This document shows, piece by piece, positions 43,207-55,790 of a DNA stretch of 64,000 nt (positions are counted from its first letter, which is position 1; each line of letters opens with the position of its first letter). The DNA is taken from contig JAGFBZ010000012.1 in NCBI GenBank assembly GCA_018398805.1, positions 186,001-250,000 on the forward strand. Reading direction: 5' to 3'. A program made the position numbers and the translations under genes. Source of the DNA: Hirundichthys speculiger (Eukaryota > Chordata > Actinopteri > Beloniformes > Exocoetidae). The notes under the pieces are model-generated. The model was not told the origin of the DNA. It saw nothing but the letters and a program-made list of their open reading frames with translations, and did not search any database.

Positions 43207-44611
43207 AGTCTCCAGAGAGTCTTTAAAGAGTCTGAAAAGAGTATCCGCAGAGTCTCCAAAGAGTCTCCAGAGAGTCTCCAACGAGTCTCCAAAGAGTCTC
43301 CAGAGAGTCTCCAAAGAGTCTCCAAAGAGTCTCCACAGAGTCTCCAAAGAGTCTCCACAGAGTCTCCAAAGAGTCTCCACAGAGTCTCCAAAGAGTCTCC
43401 AAAGAGTCTCCACAGAGTCTCCAGAGAGTCTCCACAGAGTCTCCAGAGAGTCTCCACAGAGTCTCCAAAGAGTCTCCAGAGAGTCTCCAAAGAGTCTCCA
43501 CAGAGTCTCCACAGAGTCTCCAGAGTCTCCAAAGAGTCTCCAGAGAGTCTCCAAAGAGTCTCCAGAGAGTCTCCAAAGAGTCTCCACAGAGTCTCCACAG
43601 AGTCTCCAAAGAGTCTCCAAAGAGTCTCCAGAGAGTCTCCAGAGAGTCTCCATAGAGTCTTCAAAGAGTCTTCAAAGAGTCTCCAGAGAGTCTCCAGAGA
43701 GTCTCCAGAGAGTCTCCACAGTCTCCAGAGAGTCTCCAAAGAGTCTCCACAGAGTCTACAGAGAGTCTCCAGAGAGTCTCCAAAGAGTCTCCACAGAGTC
43801 TCCACAGTCTCCACAGAGTCTCCAAAGAGTCTCCAGAGAGTCTTTAAAGAGTCTTCAAAGAGTCTCCACAGAGTCTCCAAAGAGTCTCCAAAGAGTCTCC
43901 ACAGAGTCTCCATAGAGTCTCAAAAGAGTCTCCAGAGAGTCTCCAGAGAGTCACCATAGAGTCTTCAAAGAGTCTTCAGAGAGTATTCAGAGAGTCTCCA
44001 CAGAGTCTCCAAAGAGTCTCCAAAGAGTCTCCAGAGAGTCTCCAGAGAGTCTCCATAGAGTCTTCAAAGAGTCTTCAGAGAGTCTCCAGAGAGTCTCCAG
44101 AGAGTCTCCAAAGAGTCTCCAGAGAGTCTCCAGAGAGTCTCCACAGAGTCTCCACAGAGACTACAGAGAGTCTCCAGAGAGTCTCCATAGAGTCTTCAAA
44201 GAGTCTTCAAAGAGTCTCCAGAGAGTCTCCAGAGAGTCTCCAAAGAGTCTCAAGAGAGTCTTCACAGAGTCTCCACAGAGACTACAGAGAGTCTCCAGAG
44301 AGTCTCCATAGAGTCTTCAAAGAGTCTTCAAAGAGTCTCCAGAGAGTCTCCAGAGAGTCTCCAAAGAGTCTCCAGAGAGTCTTCAAAGAGTCTTCAAAGA
44401 GTCTCCAGAGAGTCTCCAAAGAGTCTCCAGAGAGTCTCCAGAGAATCTCCAAAGAGTCTCCACAGAGTCTCCAGAGAGTCTCCAAAGAGTCTCCACAGAG
44501 TCTCCGCAGAGTCTCCAGAGACTCTCCAGAGAGTCTCCAAAGAGTCTCCACAGAATCTCTAAAGAGTCTCCAGAGTCAGTCTCCAGATACTCTCCAGAGA
44601 GTCTCCAAAGT
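43207..44611 (-). repeat. 11-bp minisatellite, array 2
   Basis: Same unit as array 1, about 125 units. Additional variant units (gagtcttcaaa, gactacagaga) are concentrated at 43640-44400 and recur in blocks of about 120-130 bp, indicating secondary block duplication inside this array only. Confidence 0.95.
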
Positions 44612-44705
44612 AGAGCTGAGCGATTTTATCGATTCTGCAATATATATCGATGTTTTATTTCCCCAGACAGTATCGATTTTTCAGTCATGGGTATCGATAT
44701 TCTAA
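44612..44705. mobile_element. End fragment of the cgat-rich hAT-like family
   Basis: Begins tagagctgagcgattttatc, followed by tatatatcgatgttttattt, nearly identical to 31074-31140. Stops after gggtatcgatattc; the rest is absent. It lies directly at the end of the 11-bp array. Confidence 0.75.
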
Positions 44706-46257
44706 GCTTCAACCAAAGACCCTGGAGAGAAGATGACTGGGATGGTCTCACAAGAGGAGCTGGCACCCTTGAAGAGAAGTCTTTGTTTTTACCGTTGCTC
44801 CAGTTAAAACGGCGTCTCCACTTCAGTTTCAGTTTCAAATGTCCCGCTGCTCAGTTCCTGGAAAAAGCTGTGAGACCACATGTAGCTGTCCCACCTCCAA
44901 ATGATGCCCACATCATTTAGATGTGGGCTCTCCATGACTAACTCCTGCAGGCTTGTTTAGTGGAAGTGACGATGATGGACCAGGGGGCGGAGCACCTTCA
45001 CTTTACCGCTCCTGTTGTATGTCTGCTGCATTTCCTCGCAGCTCATGAAGAAGTGCTTGAGATATCCCATCGCTATCATCCTCACACGTGTCACCAAGTA
45101 CCTCAGACCCCCCCCCCCCCCACCCCCCCCGACAGTGTTATCAGGTCTATTTCTGGAGCGGAGCCATCAAGTGTGAACATCACGCTGCTACCTTGGTAAC
45201 GGAAGCTCTGGAGACGGCGGAGCGCTGATTACAGAGCGGCCGCTGCTCTCCAGTCAAACTCCATAAACAGTATGTTTACTGTCAAACGCCATCGAAGGGC
45301 ATCCGACCAGCGGCCGGAGCGCCGGCCCACTGAGCCTCACCTGCACCAGCTGGATTCAGCCTCAGATATATCGAGGTGAATCACTTATACAGTTATATGG
45401 CGTCTGCATCCTGAGGGGCGGCGCGTCTAATATGTGCTGAAATGTTGTCCGCTCCCCAAAGAGTTCATTCAGCTCTTGAAACGACCTCAATATTTATGGG
45501 CTCGCGCTAAACGTGGGTCTTAAAACGAAGAGTGAGAGGCCTCCCAGACGCCGCCGCCTTCAGCCCAACACAGACGGCTGTGTCACTGAAGGCTTTTATG
45601 GATCAGGACGCGGTTAAAATCAGTAAATATAAATGTGGTACTTTCCAGGACTGAAGATGATGCACGGCCTCACATAATCTGCTGCGCGACGTTTTACGTG
45701 TCTCGTTTACCGGAGAAGAATTCGCTGAGTGTGAAAAGCTGAGCAGCCCCAAAATTCAGCAGTTGGAGATTCATCTTCAGCAGCGAGAACTCGAAACGGT
45801 CGTTTCCTGGTTGACTTTTAATGTTTTTTTTTCTTTTTGGACACTTAGTCCTGCTGCTTCAGTGACCGTCGACGTGCTGGTTCCAACACATCAGAGGCAG
45901 ACGAGAACCCAGTGGACCATGGGAAACCGACACGACTTACAAACCGCAACCCTGCTGACAAAAGCTCACTGTGCAAGCAGAGCAAAAAAAAGCAAAAAAA
46001 AAAAAAAAACTTTTCTTTCTGCAGCCAAACTCTGATTTCAGTCTGTGCTTTGATGTTTCACCACCATAAATCTCCTTCCAGCGAGAAACTCCACTGGATT
46101 CATGTCATCACAGGTCTAGTTTTACTCTCAGGTCATATTTAACTAGTAGGAGTGAGCAAAAGCTGCAAAAAAAAAAAAAAAAACTACATTGAGGAAACAT
46201 GTTATCTTTTCCCCGTTCTGACTGGGTAATGCATGAAATGGCACGAGGTTGCAAACT
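44706..46257. other. Stretch without recognised genes
   Basis: Contains a C-rich run (45108-45130) and two A runs (about 45986-46008 and 46168-46184). No transposon domain or terminus recognised. 45200-45700 looks single-copy. Confidence 0.4.
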
Positions 46258-46357
46258 GCCCGGGGGCGGGGCACATGACCGGGCTGGGGGCGGGGCACAT
46301 GACCGGGCCAGGGGCGGGGCACATGACCGGGCCGGGGGTGGGGCACATGATGGGGCC
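46258..46357 (+). repeat. 24-bp GC-rich tandem repeat, 4 copies
   Basis: Unit ggggcacatgaccgggccgg plus four bases, period 24 (gcacatgacc at 46271, 46295, 46319; last copy diverged). Confidence 0.93.
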
Positions 46358-46634
46358 CTTTAAATGATTTAGTTTTTTTGGCGTTTTCAGGCAATAAAGC
46401 CTAAAGCTTGTGATTACATCGTTTTACAACACACACATGCCTGCAACAGCGGGGTTTACAAGCATTTCTACATTTTTGACACATAGCTCAAAGCATTTGA
46501 TAGTAAGAGTTCAACACCATGAAGAGCGACCATGTCATTCTGAAATCAATCAAACCTGTAGTTTTATGGCATAATATATTGTGTAAAATGTAGAAGAAAT
46601 GTAGAAAAAGTATTCCACACATTCGATATGTGTG

Positions 46635-48469
<1,835 letters not shown>

Positions 48470-49420
48470 CGTCGTAGTCATGACTTTATATCCAGCTGTT
48501 GGAGTTCATCCACTGTTAGCAGGTCCCACCACAGCATTTCTACTGGGCTGAGGTCGGAACTTTGACTGGACCGGTCCAAAACCTTGACTCTTGACATCAC
48601 GTGACCCAGTTTGAGCCAAGCTCTCGCTGTCAGACAGAAGCTGGCGAAGACGCTCAGTCATCAAATTAATGGTTATTCTAAGACTGGACTTGAGGTCTAA
48701 CCCTAACCCTAACCCCAACCCCAACCCCAACCCCCAACCCTAACCCTAACTCTAATCCTAACCCCAACCCCAACCCTAACCCTAACCTAACCCTAACCCC
48801 AACCCCAACCCCCAACCCTAACCCTAACTCTAATCCTAACCCCAACCCCAACCCTAACCCTAACCCTAACTCTAATCCTAACCCTAACCCTAACCCCAAC
48901 TCTAACCCTCCGTGCTTGGCAGTGGGTCACCAGATGGTTCTGCTGAATCTCCTGTCTGGTTTTCATCAGCAGCTCCACTCTGGTCTCACGGGTCCAGAGG
49001 TCCCATCTGTCCCATCTGTCCCGAACCATCTGAACGTACTGGTTCAGTCTCCTCCTGACTGTGCCATCGTGGACTTCAACATTTCACACGCTCAGTGGGA
49101 TGTCACTCTTGGGTCTCTTTGTATTTTCCTTGAGCGTTGTGACATCTGAGCTCAGCGTGTATCTGCCGGGATGCCCGCCGCTGAGAGGACTAACAACCGT
49201 CTTCGGTGTTTGTGATGCCTTCATAACCGACGTGCAGCAGCGACTGCTTCGTTAGAACCGCTGCTGCTGCCTTTCCCTCTTGGCATTATGTTGACGGACA
49301 CACCTGGATGCTCCAGAGCAGCAGCTGTCAAAGCTTGTGTAGAGGTCTGCGGACCTGCTGATGGTTGGTGGACGGTTTGGCAGCAAGTATCCTGCTTAGA
49401 CCTGTGAGTCATCCGTTGAC
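48470..49420 (-). mobile_element. Tc1-like relic interrupted by a CCCTAA-like array
   Basis: Left part has ctactgggctgaggtcggaa and ctttgactggaccggtccaa, right part has ggtctcacgggtccagaggt and cttggcattatgttgacgga, in the order of the antisense of a common teleost Tc1-like element. All frames are broken. The array at 48697-48908 sits in the middle. Assignment is by resemblance of several blocks, none of them decisive. Confidence 0.45.
48697..48908 (-). repeat. Interstitial CCCTAA-like array
   Basis: About 210 bp of ccctaac, ccccaac and tctaac units; a ~100-bp block is present twice (aacccccaaccctaacccta at 48729 and 48809). On the minus strand it reads GLGLGL in one frame and VRVRV in another. 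Confidence 0.9.
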
Positions 49421-51109
49421 TCTTTGGAGTCGTTTTGCATCTCTGTGTTATCGTTTGGTTGTTTCAGAGAGGAAATATGGACCTCTGAGCTTCAGTTCCC
49501 GCCATGGCCGAACAGCAAAGCCTCATTTAGCACCTGAGGGCGGATGGAAATTAGGATTTTATGCAAAAGCAAAACAAAATATGGTTGATTTCAGTCCAAT
49601 CGTTAGCTTTTTTTCCCCTTATAAATTTTTGCCCCTGAGCAATGTTTTCTTTGAAAACAAGGCTGCGGACCCGAGCTGCACGTTAAACCTGAGGTTGTTC
49701 GCTGTAATTGTTGAGGTTTGGACTGATAAGAGCAGGAATCATCCACAGCTTTAACGTGTAACCTGTAATTGGGAGGAAAGGGCTGGCCCGCCTCCAAACG
49801 CTCACCGCTAAAGGTACGGATATGTTTCCTCAAGCGCTCTGGCACAGAGACATGCCCGGGTTTCCAGCCTGCAGTCTCTGACTCGGAAACCTCTGGAAGG
49901 GCCCGGGTCCAGCTCAGCCAGACATATCTTTGGCTCGTTCAGAGGCTGGAAACCCCAAAGACAATGAACAGGGAAATGTTCTTATACAGTTCATAATAAA
50001 AGTCGGTTCGCGTTTCTGATCGGTTGCATATTTTGTGAAACTGAACCTCTCGCATTCACGTCTCCAGAGCAGACGTTACATATTTTAAAAAAAGAAAAGA
50101 AAAAGGAAAGAGACTCTTGGGGCGCCTCTGCTCCAAACCAGACACCTGGCGTTGTCACCTTTCCTGGGAACCGGCTAAGACCGGGGGGGAGAAAATTGCC
50201 TGCAATGGACACGGAGAGGCGGCTGAGCTGTTCTGCAGCTTCTTTCATTTACTTTCATGCCTTTTGAGGTGACTCGTGAGCCACTCTGACCACGGGGACA
50301 ATCTCAGGTGCAATTTGCCGGCGGCCTAAAAGCAGCTGCTCTCGACGCCTCGAGAGGAGCTGGGTGATGTGAAAGCAATTGTACCGAGGCTTGAACTCCT
50401 CAGGCTCAGATGTACGCTCATGTTTCATGGGAAAGTGAAAACACGGAACGTCGGAAACATGTTTTCTTTCTTTTTTTGTCTGGATGAAACCATAAACATG
50501 TCAGGCCACCGATGAGCCAACGGCCTCTTGTGTTCCCGTCAACGTCAGCCTGATGGATCTCGACTATTGCAAAGCAAAGTCTCAGCAAACTTATTTCGGT
50601 TTGTTGCATTTGGCGCCTGTACATTTGTTTTTCCGTCCTTACAGTCAAGGTCTGTGATAATCTCATGCAAATGATATGCAGGACGAAGCTGTTACATCTC
50701 AGCGTTAACTCGCTCTGACGCTTCACCCCATCGGAGCGTTTTCATCATCGAACCAGCTGGAGCGCTTTTTCCAAACGGTTTCCAGTCAGGTCTCATGACC
50801 GGGGCCCGACACCCAGCTGGCGCCGTTTCACCAAGCGTTCGATGCGCTGACCTACTAATTGGCCTGTTATTCCTTAAATAGAAATAAGCCACTGCAGTGC
50901 TCTGTGTCAGCAGAAGGGCAAGGCCGAGTCACCTGAACTGTTACCCACCTGCCAGTGAAGGCGGTCATGTGGTGGGTGGGGCACCAGACCCAGACCGCTG
51001 CCCCTCCACCCTTTTAGAGAACCATCTCCGTGCTCCGCCTCCAGTGGAGCTTGTCCGACGTTACGAAGGGAGGCTACAGGACATTGGGTTGGGAATTTCC
51101 TGCGTCACC
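49421..51109. other. Stretch without recognised genes
   Basis: No transposon domain or terminus recognised; 49480-50850 appears single-copy. The longest frame (49365-49754, plus, 129 codons) has no domain. Confidence 0.4.
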
Positions 51110-51260
51110 GCCATTGCTAGTTTCTACACGAACTAGTTAAGTTCATAGTTCATAGAAATTAAAATGAACTAGTTCAGTTCACCATTTAAAAAAATGAACT
51201 AAATGGTTAATTTTTAGTTCATTTTTTAAAAATAATTTTTTAATGTTGCTGCGAGCAATT
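51110..51260. repeat. Dispersed repeat with aactagttcagttca motif
   Basis: Palindrome-rich block with aactagttaagttcatagtt and aactagttcagttcaccatt. Such motifs are common at hAT ends in fish, but I see no inverted partner or duplication here. Confidence 0.35.
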
Positions 51261-51680
51261 ATTTGTCAAAATGATTGCCACTGCCCATATACTACACCAC
51301 CACAAATGGTAATTATTTTATCCAATTTAACTGTCAAACTATTGGTCCATTTCAGCTTCTCTCTACAGTAGATTAAAAATATGAGGAAAAACTTGCTGCC
51401 AAATGGTCTTTATTATAAGACAAAAACAGGTCCTTAAGGTGCAAATGTTTTTTCATATGCCCCCCCAAAAAAAATATCTGGTCTGGTCCAGCCAAGAGGA
51501 GACCCCAAGATAGACCCAGAACCCCTCCGGCTGCTTTCCGAAGAGCTAAGCTTATGCTGCTTCCAAACCTGGATAAGGAGGTGTTCATGGATGAATCCAT
51601 TCATTCCTGATACTGCTATTGTCCTGTGGAGAGTCACGGGGGGTTGAGCCTTTCTGGCTTCATCCATCTATACAATCCAT
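51261..51680. other. Stretch without recognised features
   Basis: Nothing identified. Short minus frames (51373-51667) overlap each other and show no domain. Confidence 0.35.
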
Positions 51681-52090
51681 CAGAGGCGGCTGGCCCATAG
51701 GGGGCGCTGGGGCGCCGCCCCACCAGCTGTGGAGGGGAAAAATATTTATTCTATTTTATTTTTATTTATTTTTTTGATCAGCATCAGATTAATTAATAGT
51801 ATGTGTGTGCCTACATGCGATTTAAATAATTTAACAACATTTCCACCAACTGACACTCATTAAACAGTGAATTTCCACCGACCTACAGTGCGTCATTCTC
51901 TCACGGGGCGCTCGGCAAAACGCCCCTGACCTGCAGCTAAATAGCCAGTCCGGTTATGGTTGCTAGGTAAAAATGATTGATAATTGGCCTATCAACATCA
52001 CCAAATTTAATGCCGATGGGGCGCTGGAAATGTCGCCCCAACAGCTACGTAAAATGCGTGAAGGTTTATGAGCTAGAGCTACGAGCAAAG
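51681..52090 (+). mobile_element. TTF-finger hAT, second copy (end only)
   Basis: Starts cagaggcggctggcccatag and follows the reverse complement of 10083-9575 to gtttatgagctagagctacg. It lacks the ~110-bp LINE 3' end present in the first copy. Transposase coding is lost and the opposite terminus was not found, so the element is truncated near 52090. Confidence 0.85.
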
Positions 52091-52612
52091 ACATGAGTTG
52101 AGTGGGCCGTGAATCAGATGGGCCCGTTATACTCCCCCAACGTCCTGTTGCACACTCACGGCATGAGGGTGCCCCCGCCGTTCCCGTCGTCTTGGAAAAA
52201 CAGTCGACTGGTCGCGACAGCTTGGCACTTGTCAGACTCGCTCTGGTCTCAACACCAGTTCATTTCTCCTCCAGTCCAGCTGTGTGTTGGGCGGAGCGAT
52301 GAGGAAATCGCCAGCATGTTGGGACACTACCGCGGCGTTCATCTTCACAAGGCCGGCCGCCAGCAGCTGCAGCAGCCTGACGGGGCGACTGGACGTGTCT
52401 GTGGCAACCGCTAACCTTACATTTATACAGGCTAACTCTCTGAAAAGAGATGCATCCGGCTTTCAAAGCTAATGTGTTGTGGAAATGGGGGAAAGTTGAA
52501 GTTCATGAACTGACCACCAGGTGCTGGCTCCAACGGTGAGACAGCACGGTGTCATCATCATGCTGCTCGCTATCGCTGCCATCACTGACATCTGAGCTGC
52601 ACGTTTCAGTTG
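52091..52612. other. Stretch without recognised genes
   Basis: GC-richer block with overlapping plus and minus frames (52102-52472), none with a known domain. Confidence 0.35.
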
Positions 52613-53213
52613 TACAGTCATGGAAAAAATTATTAGACCACCCTTGTTTTCTTCAGTTTCTTGTTCATTTTAATGCCTGGTACAACTAAAGGTACATTTG
52701 TTTGGACAAACATAAGGATAACCACAAAGATTGCTCATAAGAGTTTTATTTAAGAGCTGATATCTTACCATTTTCCATGGTTTTCTTGATTATAACCTAA
52801 ATCACTTAAGTTTTTACATCAATAGCTATGGCGTTGTACTGCCAAAAACACTGCTTTTATGCATTCAGGGCCTGATTTACTAAAGGTTTGCATGCGTAAA
52901 AATGTGTGCAAACTTGACATCACCCGCAAACCAATGTGCAAGCTGATCTACTAACAGCGTGCAAAGAGGACTGCGCCTCTCAAATGAGCAAAATAGCACA
53001 CGCTGTTCATTTAGTACTTTTGCCCTGATGAATAATCAGTATGGGGCGTACCCGCCAGAAAGCGCTAAATACTGGGAGGGGAAAATGCAAATAGGTTCAT
53101 TTACCACACGCAATGAGATTTACCAACCCTGAAAGTAATTGCGGGGATTGTGATTGCGTCTGTATTTAATACGTTCGAAAGGAAGGTGCTAATCTGCCCA
53201 GCATTACGCACCG

Positions 53214-53441
53214 ATGGCTGCTGTTATTGTGGCAAGGAGGCGACATCGCCAAAATCAAAGAATATGCAGAGAGAGAGTCTTTCGGACTCGTGTAAATTTG
53301 TTTGGAATGAATGTAAACCAGATAGTTGAAACATATCGACTATCTAGCGATTCCATCTTGGAGCTGTTGAATGAGTTAAGGGCTGATTTGGAGCCGGTCA
53401 CAAGCACATGCGAAAGGAGAAATATTTTATTTGAATGTTAA
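53214..53441 (+). pseudogene. HARBI1-like transposase, N-terminal fragment
   Basis: 75 codons: starts MAAVIVARRRHRQNQRICRE, continues RVNLFGMNVNQIVETYRLSS and ILELLNELRADLEPVTSTCE. The pattern Y-R-L-S-x-(D/E)-x-I-x-x-L-x-x-x-L-x-x-x-L and the RRN motif that follows match the region before the DDE domain of HARBI1-type nucleases. The frame ends at taa soon after RRN, and the catalytic residues are not in the element. In active elements this nuclease works with the Myb-like partner for DNA binding and nuclear import. Confidence 0.8.
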
Positions 53442-53602
53442 ATCGAGTATTATTCAGCAAAAGGTTGCCACAGGAGGCACATTCATTTTTTTATTTGTGA
53501 TAATAAATAAATCACATGTTTTAATGGAGAAAAAAGTGTTTCTTATTGTGCGCCTACCTTGTTCTGCAGTTGGCTCTAGCGTGTCAGACCCCAGTATCCC
53601 AG

Positions 53603-53965
53603 TTATCTGCTCCTCGCAGAAGGTGAGCTGCCCTGCTGCTCAATGCTGGTTAGAGGCATCTCCTCCACAGGCCCTCCACCTGTCTTGTTTGCCGAAGTTT
53701 TATTAAAGGCCACTTTTTCTTTAGTTCTTCGCCTTATATCTTGCCACCTTCTTTTAACCTCATCTGCCGTTCTTTTTGTCTTACCAACTGCATTTATTCT
53801 ATCGCAGATTTTCTCCCATATTGCGTTTCTTTTGGTAATGTTTAAATTTCTTTGCTGTAGTTCATGAATGTGTTTATTTGCCTCTTCCACTAATATCTCT
53901 AACTCCAACTCGTCAAATTTCATTTTGCGCTTGCGTCTATCCTGCTTTCCATCCAGACTCTCCAT
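53603..53965 (-). pseudogene. Harbinger Myb/SANT-like DNA-binding protein, frame-shifted near its end
   Basis: 120 codons on the minus strand. The start MESLDGKQDRRKRKMKFDEL is followed by a Myb/SANT-like domain (about residues 16-90) with ELEILVEEANKHIHELQ, AIWEKICDRINAV and TADEVKRRWQDIRRRTKEKV; the two Trp of the repeat are visible. The C-terminal part changes frame at about 53620-53640: another frame continues with TFCEEQITGILGSDTLEPTA up to a gtaggc donor (about 53559), the usual acidic tail of such proteins. The domain itself is intact, so a truncated DNA-binding protein remains conceivable. Confidence 0.8.
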
Positions 53966-54260
53966 GGCGCAAACCTTAAGACACGCAACATCTCATTTAA
54001 ATACTGCGGTTTGCACCCATTATCAATTGCGCGAGCATTCTTAGTTTATCACCCGCAAAACACACAACAACAGCACGTGCAAACTTTTTCAGTGCACACG
54101 CAATTTAGTACTCTTTATTTAGGATCTTAGTAAATCAGGCCCTCAGTGTTTTCTTTTCTATCTGTTTTAGTCACATGATGACATTTAGTGGTACCAGGTA
54201 TTAAAATGAACAAGAAAGTGAAGAAAAAATGGTGGTCTAATTATTTTTTCCATGACTATA

Positions 54261-55430
54261 TTTGTTATGTTATATTGTATTTTTAAGTGTTCTTACATTA
54301 TTGTGCACTTCTGTTATTTAAAATAAAAGATTTCTGGATTGAATGATTTTCTTGGTGTTTTTGGGCCGAGAGGGCCCCCATGCTCACTCTTGCCCATGGC
54401 CCCCAAGGTGACTAGAAACGGCCCTGTCTGCAACTCGTCTCCTCTTCGTCTACCTGGGAGGTGGAAGAAAAGAGCTTATCTGAGGTTTCGCCTTTCTGTA
54501 AAGAGGCAGCTGCACACAAACAGACCGGGAGAAGGTTGAAATATTCCACAAAGTAAAGCCGGCATGTGAGAGGCTTTCTTCGGTCGTGACCCAGCTTATG
54601 GCAGGTAAACTGGTGTCTCCGGCTCAGGTGTGCTCACCATAGTCTGGCTGATCAACTAGGAGTCCCGCGGTCATTTGTGATTTCGTGGGTGACTGGCGGG
54701 AACAGGGCGGGAGAATCAGGAATATGTTATTCATGAGACATGAAACGCGCCCGCGCGGAAGGAATCGGCCTTCGCTTGCAGCGTTACATTATTCTGTTCC
54801 TCCCATCATGCACTTCTGTGACGGGACCCATCTGCTGCTCGGTCTAAATGGAAATCCGGGGTTTGTGGCGGCCACTTCTGCGAGGCGCTTATCAGGTGAC
54901 CTTTTTACTCTATCGGCCTTCAGAGCTGAAAGCCGTCAGCTTCCTGGTGGATTCAGCGGTTCCGGCGCACCACAGATGAGGTCTGTTGTGAATATCGAGG
55001 TGTGGCGATGGCCTGAAATGAAAATCGACGCCGCAACGACCTTCGGCTTTGCTAGCTTTCCGGTACATGGATGGCTCCTCAGCTGCTCCCGCTCATCACG
55101 CCTGTAGAGGAGGCGGTAGACGGTCCATGTGCTGATGGAGTCAAACATACATCCGCGGCAAGTTAATCGGTGCAGTTGCGTGGTGATTGACAGGTCATCA
55201 GGCCGCCCCCACCACCACCACCACCCATACTCTTCCCAGGACATCCGCAGCCACTTATTCCTGCTTTTCTGCTGCTGAACAAACACCGTCCGTCTGAAAA
55301 TGGCAGGAAGTGTGTCATTAAGGTTGTGGGACGCTGCAGTTTCATGTTGTTTTCTAGCCGAGGGTGAAGAGACACTGATAACTGTGAATTTCACTACTTT
55401 TTAAATTTTCTTTTAGCTCAACTGTGCAGT
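54261..55430. other. Apparently unique non-coding stretch
   Basis: No transposon terminus seen from about 54430. 54700-55100 is GC-balanced and single-copy in appearance; a 140-codon plus frame (54685-55107) has no domain. A CCA repeat lies near 55207-55226. Confidence 0.4.
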
Positions 55431-55599
55431 TAAATCAGACACTACCACCCACTATTACCTACGTACATGTAAGGTTGATGTTCCTATGTGAATTTTGCAC
55501 ATGAAAGGAAGGAATGCTGGGACTGGGTTTGCAGAAGGATTAACGCTCACCAATCCAGTTATAATGAGAGTCAGCATAGAAGAAAATGGAAATGTAAAA

Positions 55600-55790
55600 G
55601 GGTGGAAATTCAGAGATGCAAATTCCTGGCATGTCTGTGTGGGTTTTCCAGGGTGGTCCAGCTTCCTCCCACCATCCAAACCCGCTCACGTTAGGTACGA
55701 AGTACTCAAAGGTTCAGGTCTCCGACCTCAGCCAGATGGAGCAGTAATGTGTTGGCGAAGACGCTCAGTCATCCAGGTCATGGTAACTCT
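55600..55790 (+). mobile_element. Teleost LINE 3'-UTR-like fragment
   Basis: The block tggcatgtctgtgtgggttt followed by cttcctcccaccatccaaac is the widespread 3' region of fish L2/RTE-type elements. A second motif ggcgaagacgctcagtcatc (about 55754) also appears at 48644. Too short for family assignment. Confidence 0.5.

Larger units (their letters stand above)
41523..44611. repeat. 1.27-kb tandem duplication containing an 11-bp minisatellite
   Basis: A non-repetitive segment (41523-41935) plus array (41936-42792) is followed by a second copy of the same segment (42793-43206) and a longer array (43207-44611). Landmarks gctgccgatagggttcgact at 41523 and 42793 and aaacgccatc at 41921 and 43192 give a period of 1270-1271 bp. 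By eye I find only about five differences across the ~410-bp segment, including one 1-base indel, so the duplication is recent. The minisatellite is described separately. Confidence 0.95.
52865..54145. mobile_element. PIF/Harbinger deletion derivative, 1275 bp
   Basis: Body 52868-54142 with inverted termini gggcctgatttactaa and ttagtaaatcaggccc and a perfect 3-bp duplication tca (52865 and 54143), as expected for PIF/Harbinger. The empty site (gcattcagtg) is preserved in the other MITE copy. It holds two convergent coding relics, the transposase N-terminus on the plus strand and a Myb-like protein on the minus strand, the standard two-gene content of this superfamily, but with the transposase catalytic part deleted. 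Confidence 0.95.
52613..54260. mobile_element. Tc1-type MITE interrupted by Harbinger
   Basis: MITE halves 52615-52867 and 54146-54258 sum to 366 bp and align end to end with the uninterrupted 367-bp copy at 22661-23027. Termini cagtcatggaaaaaattatt and aattattttttccatgacta; TA flanks on both sides (52613 and 54259). The break is at the tca of gcattcagtg. Confidence 0.93.

Noticed and set aside
41606..43913. Frames of 185-332 codons rich in ETLWRLSGDS
   Set aside because: Products of the 11-bp minisatellite; no start context, splice sites or non-repeat domain.
48678..49029. Gly-Leu and Val-Arg repeat frames
   Set aside because: Translation of the CCCTAA-like array.
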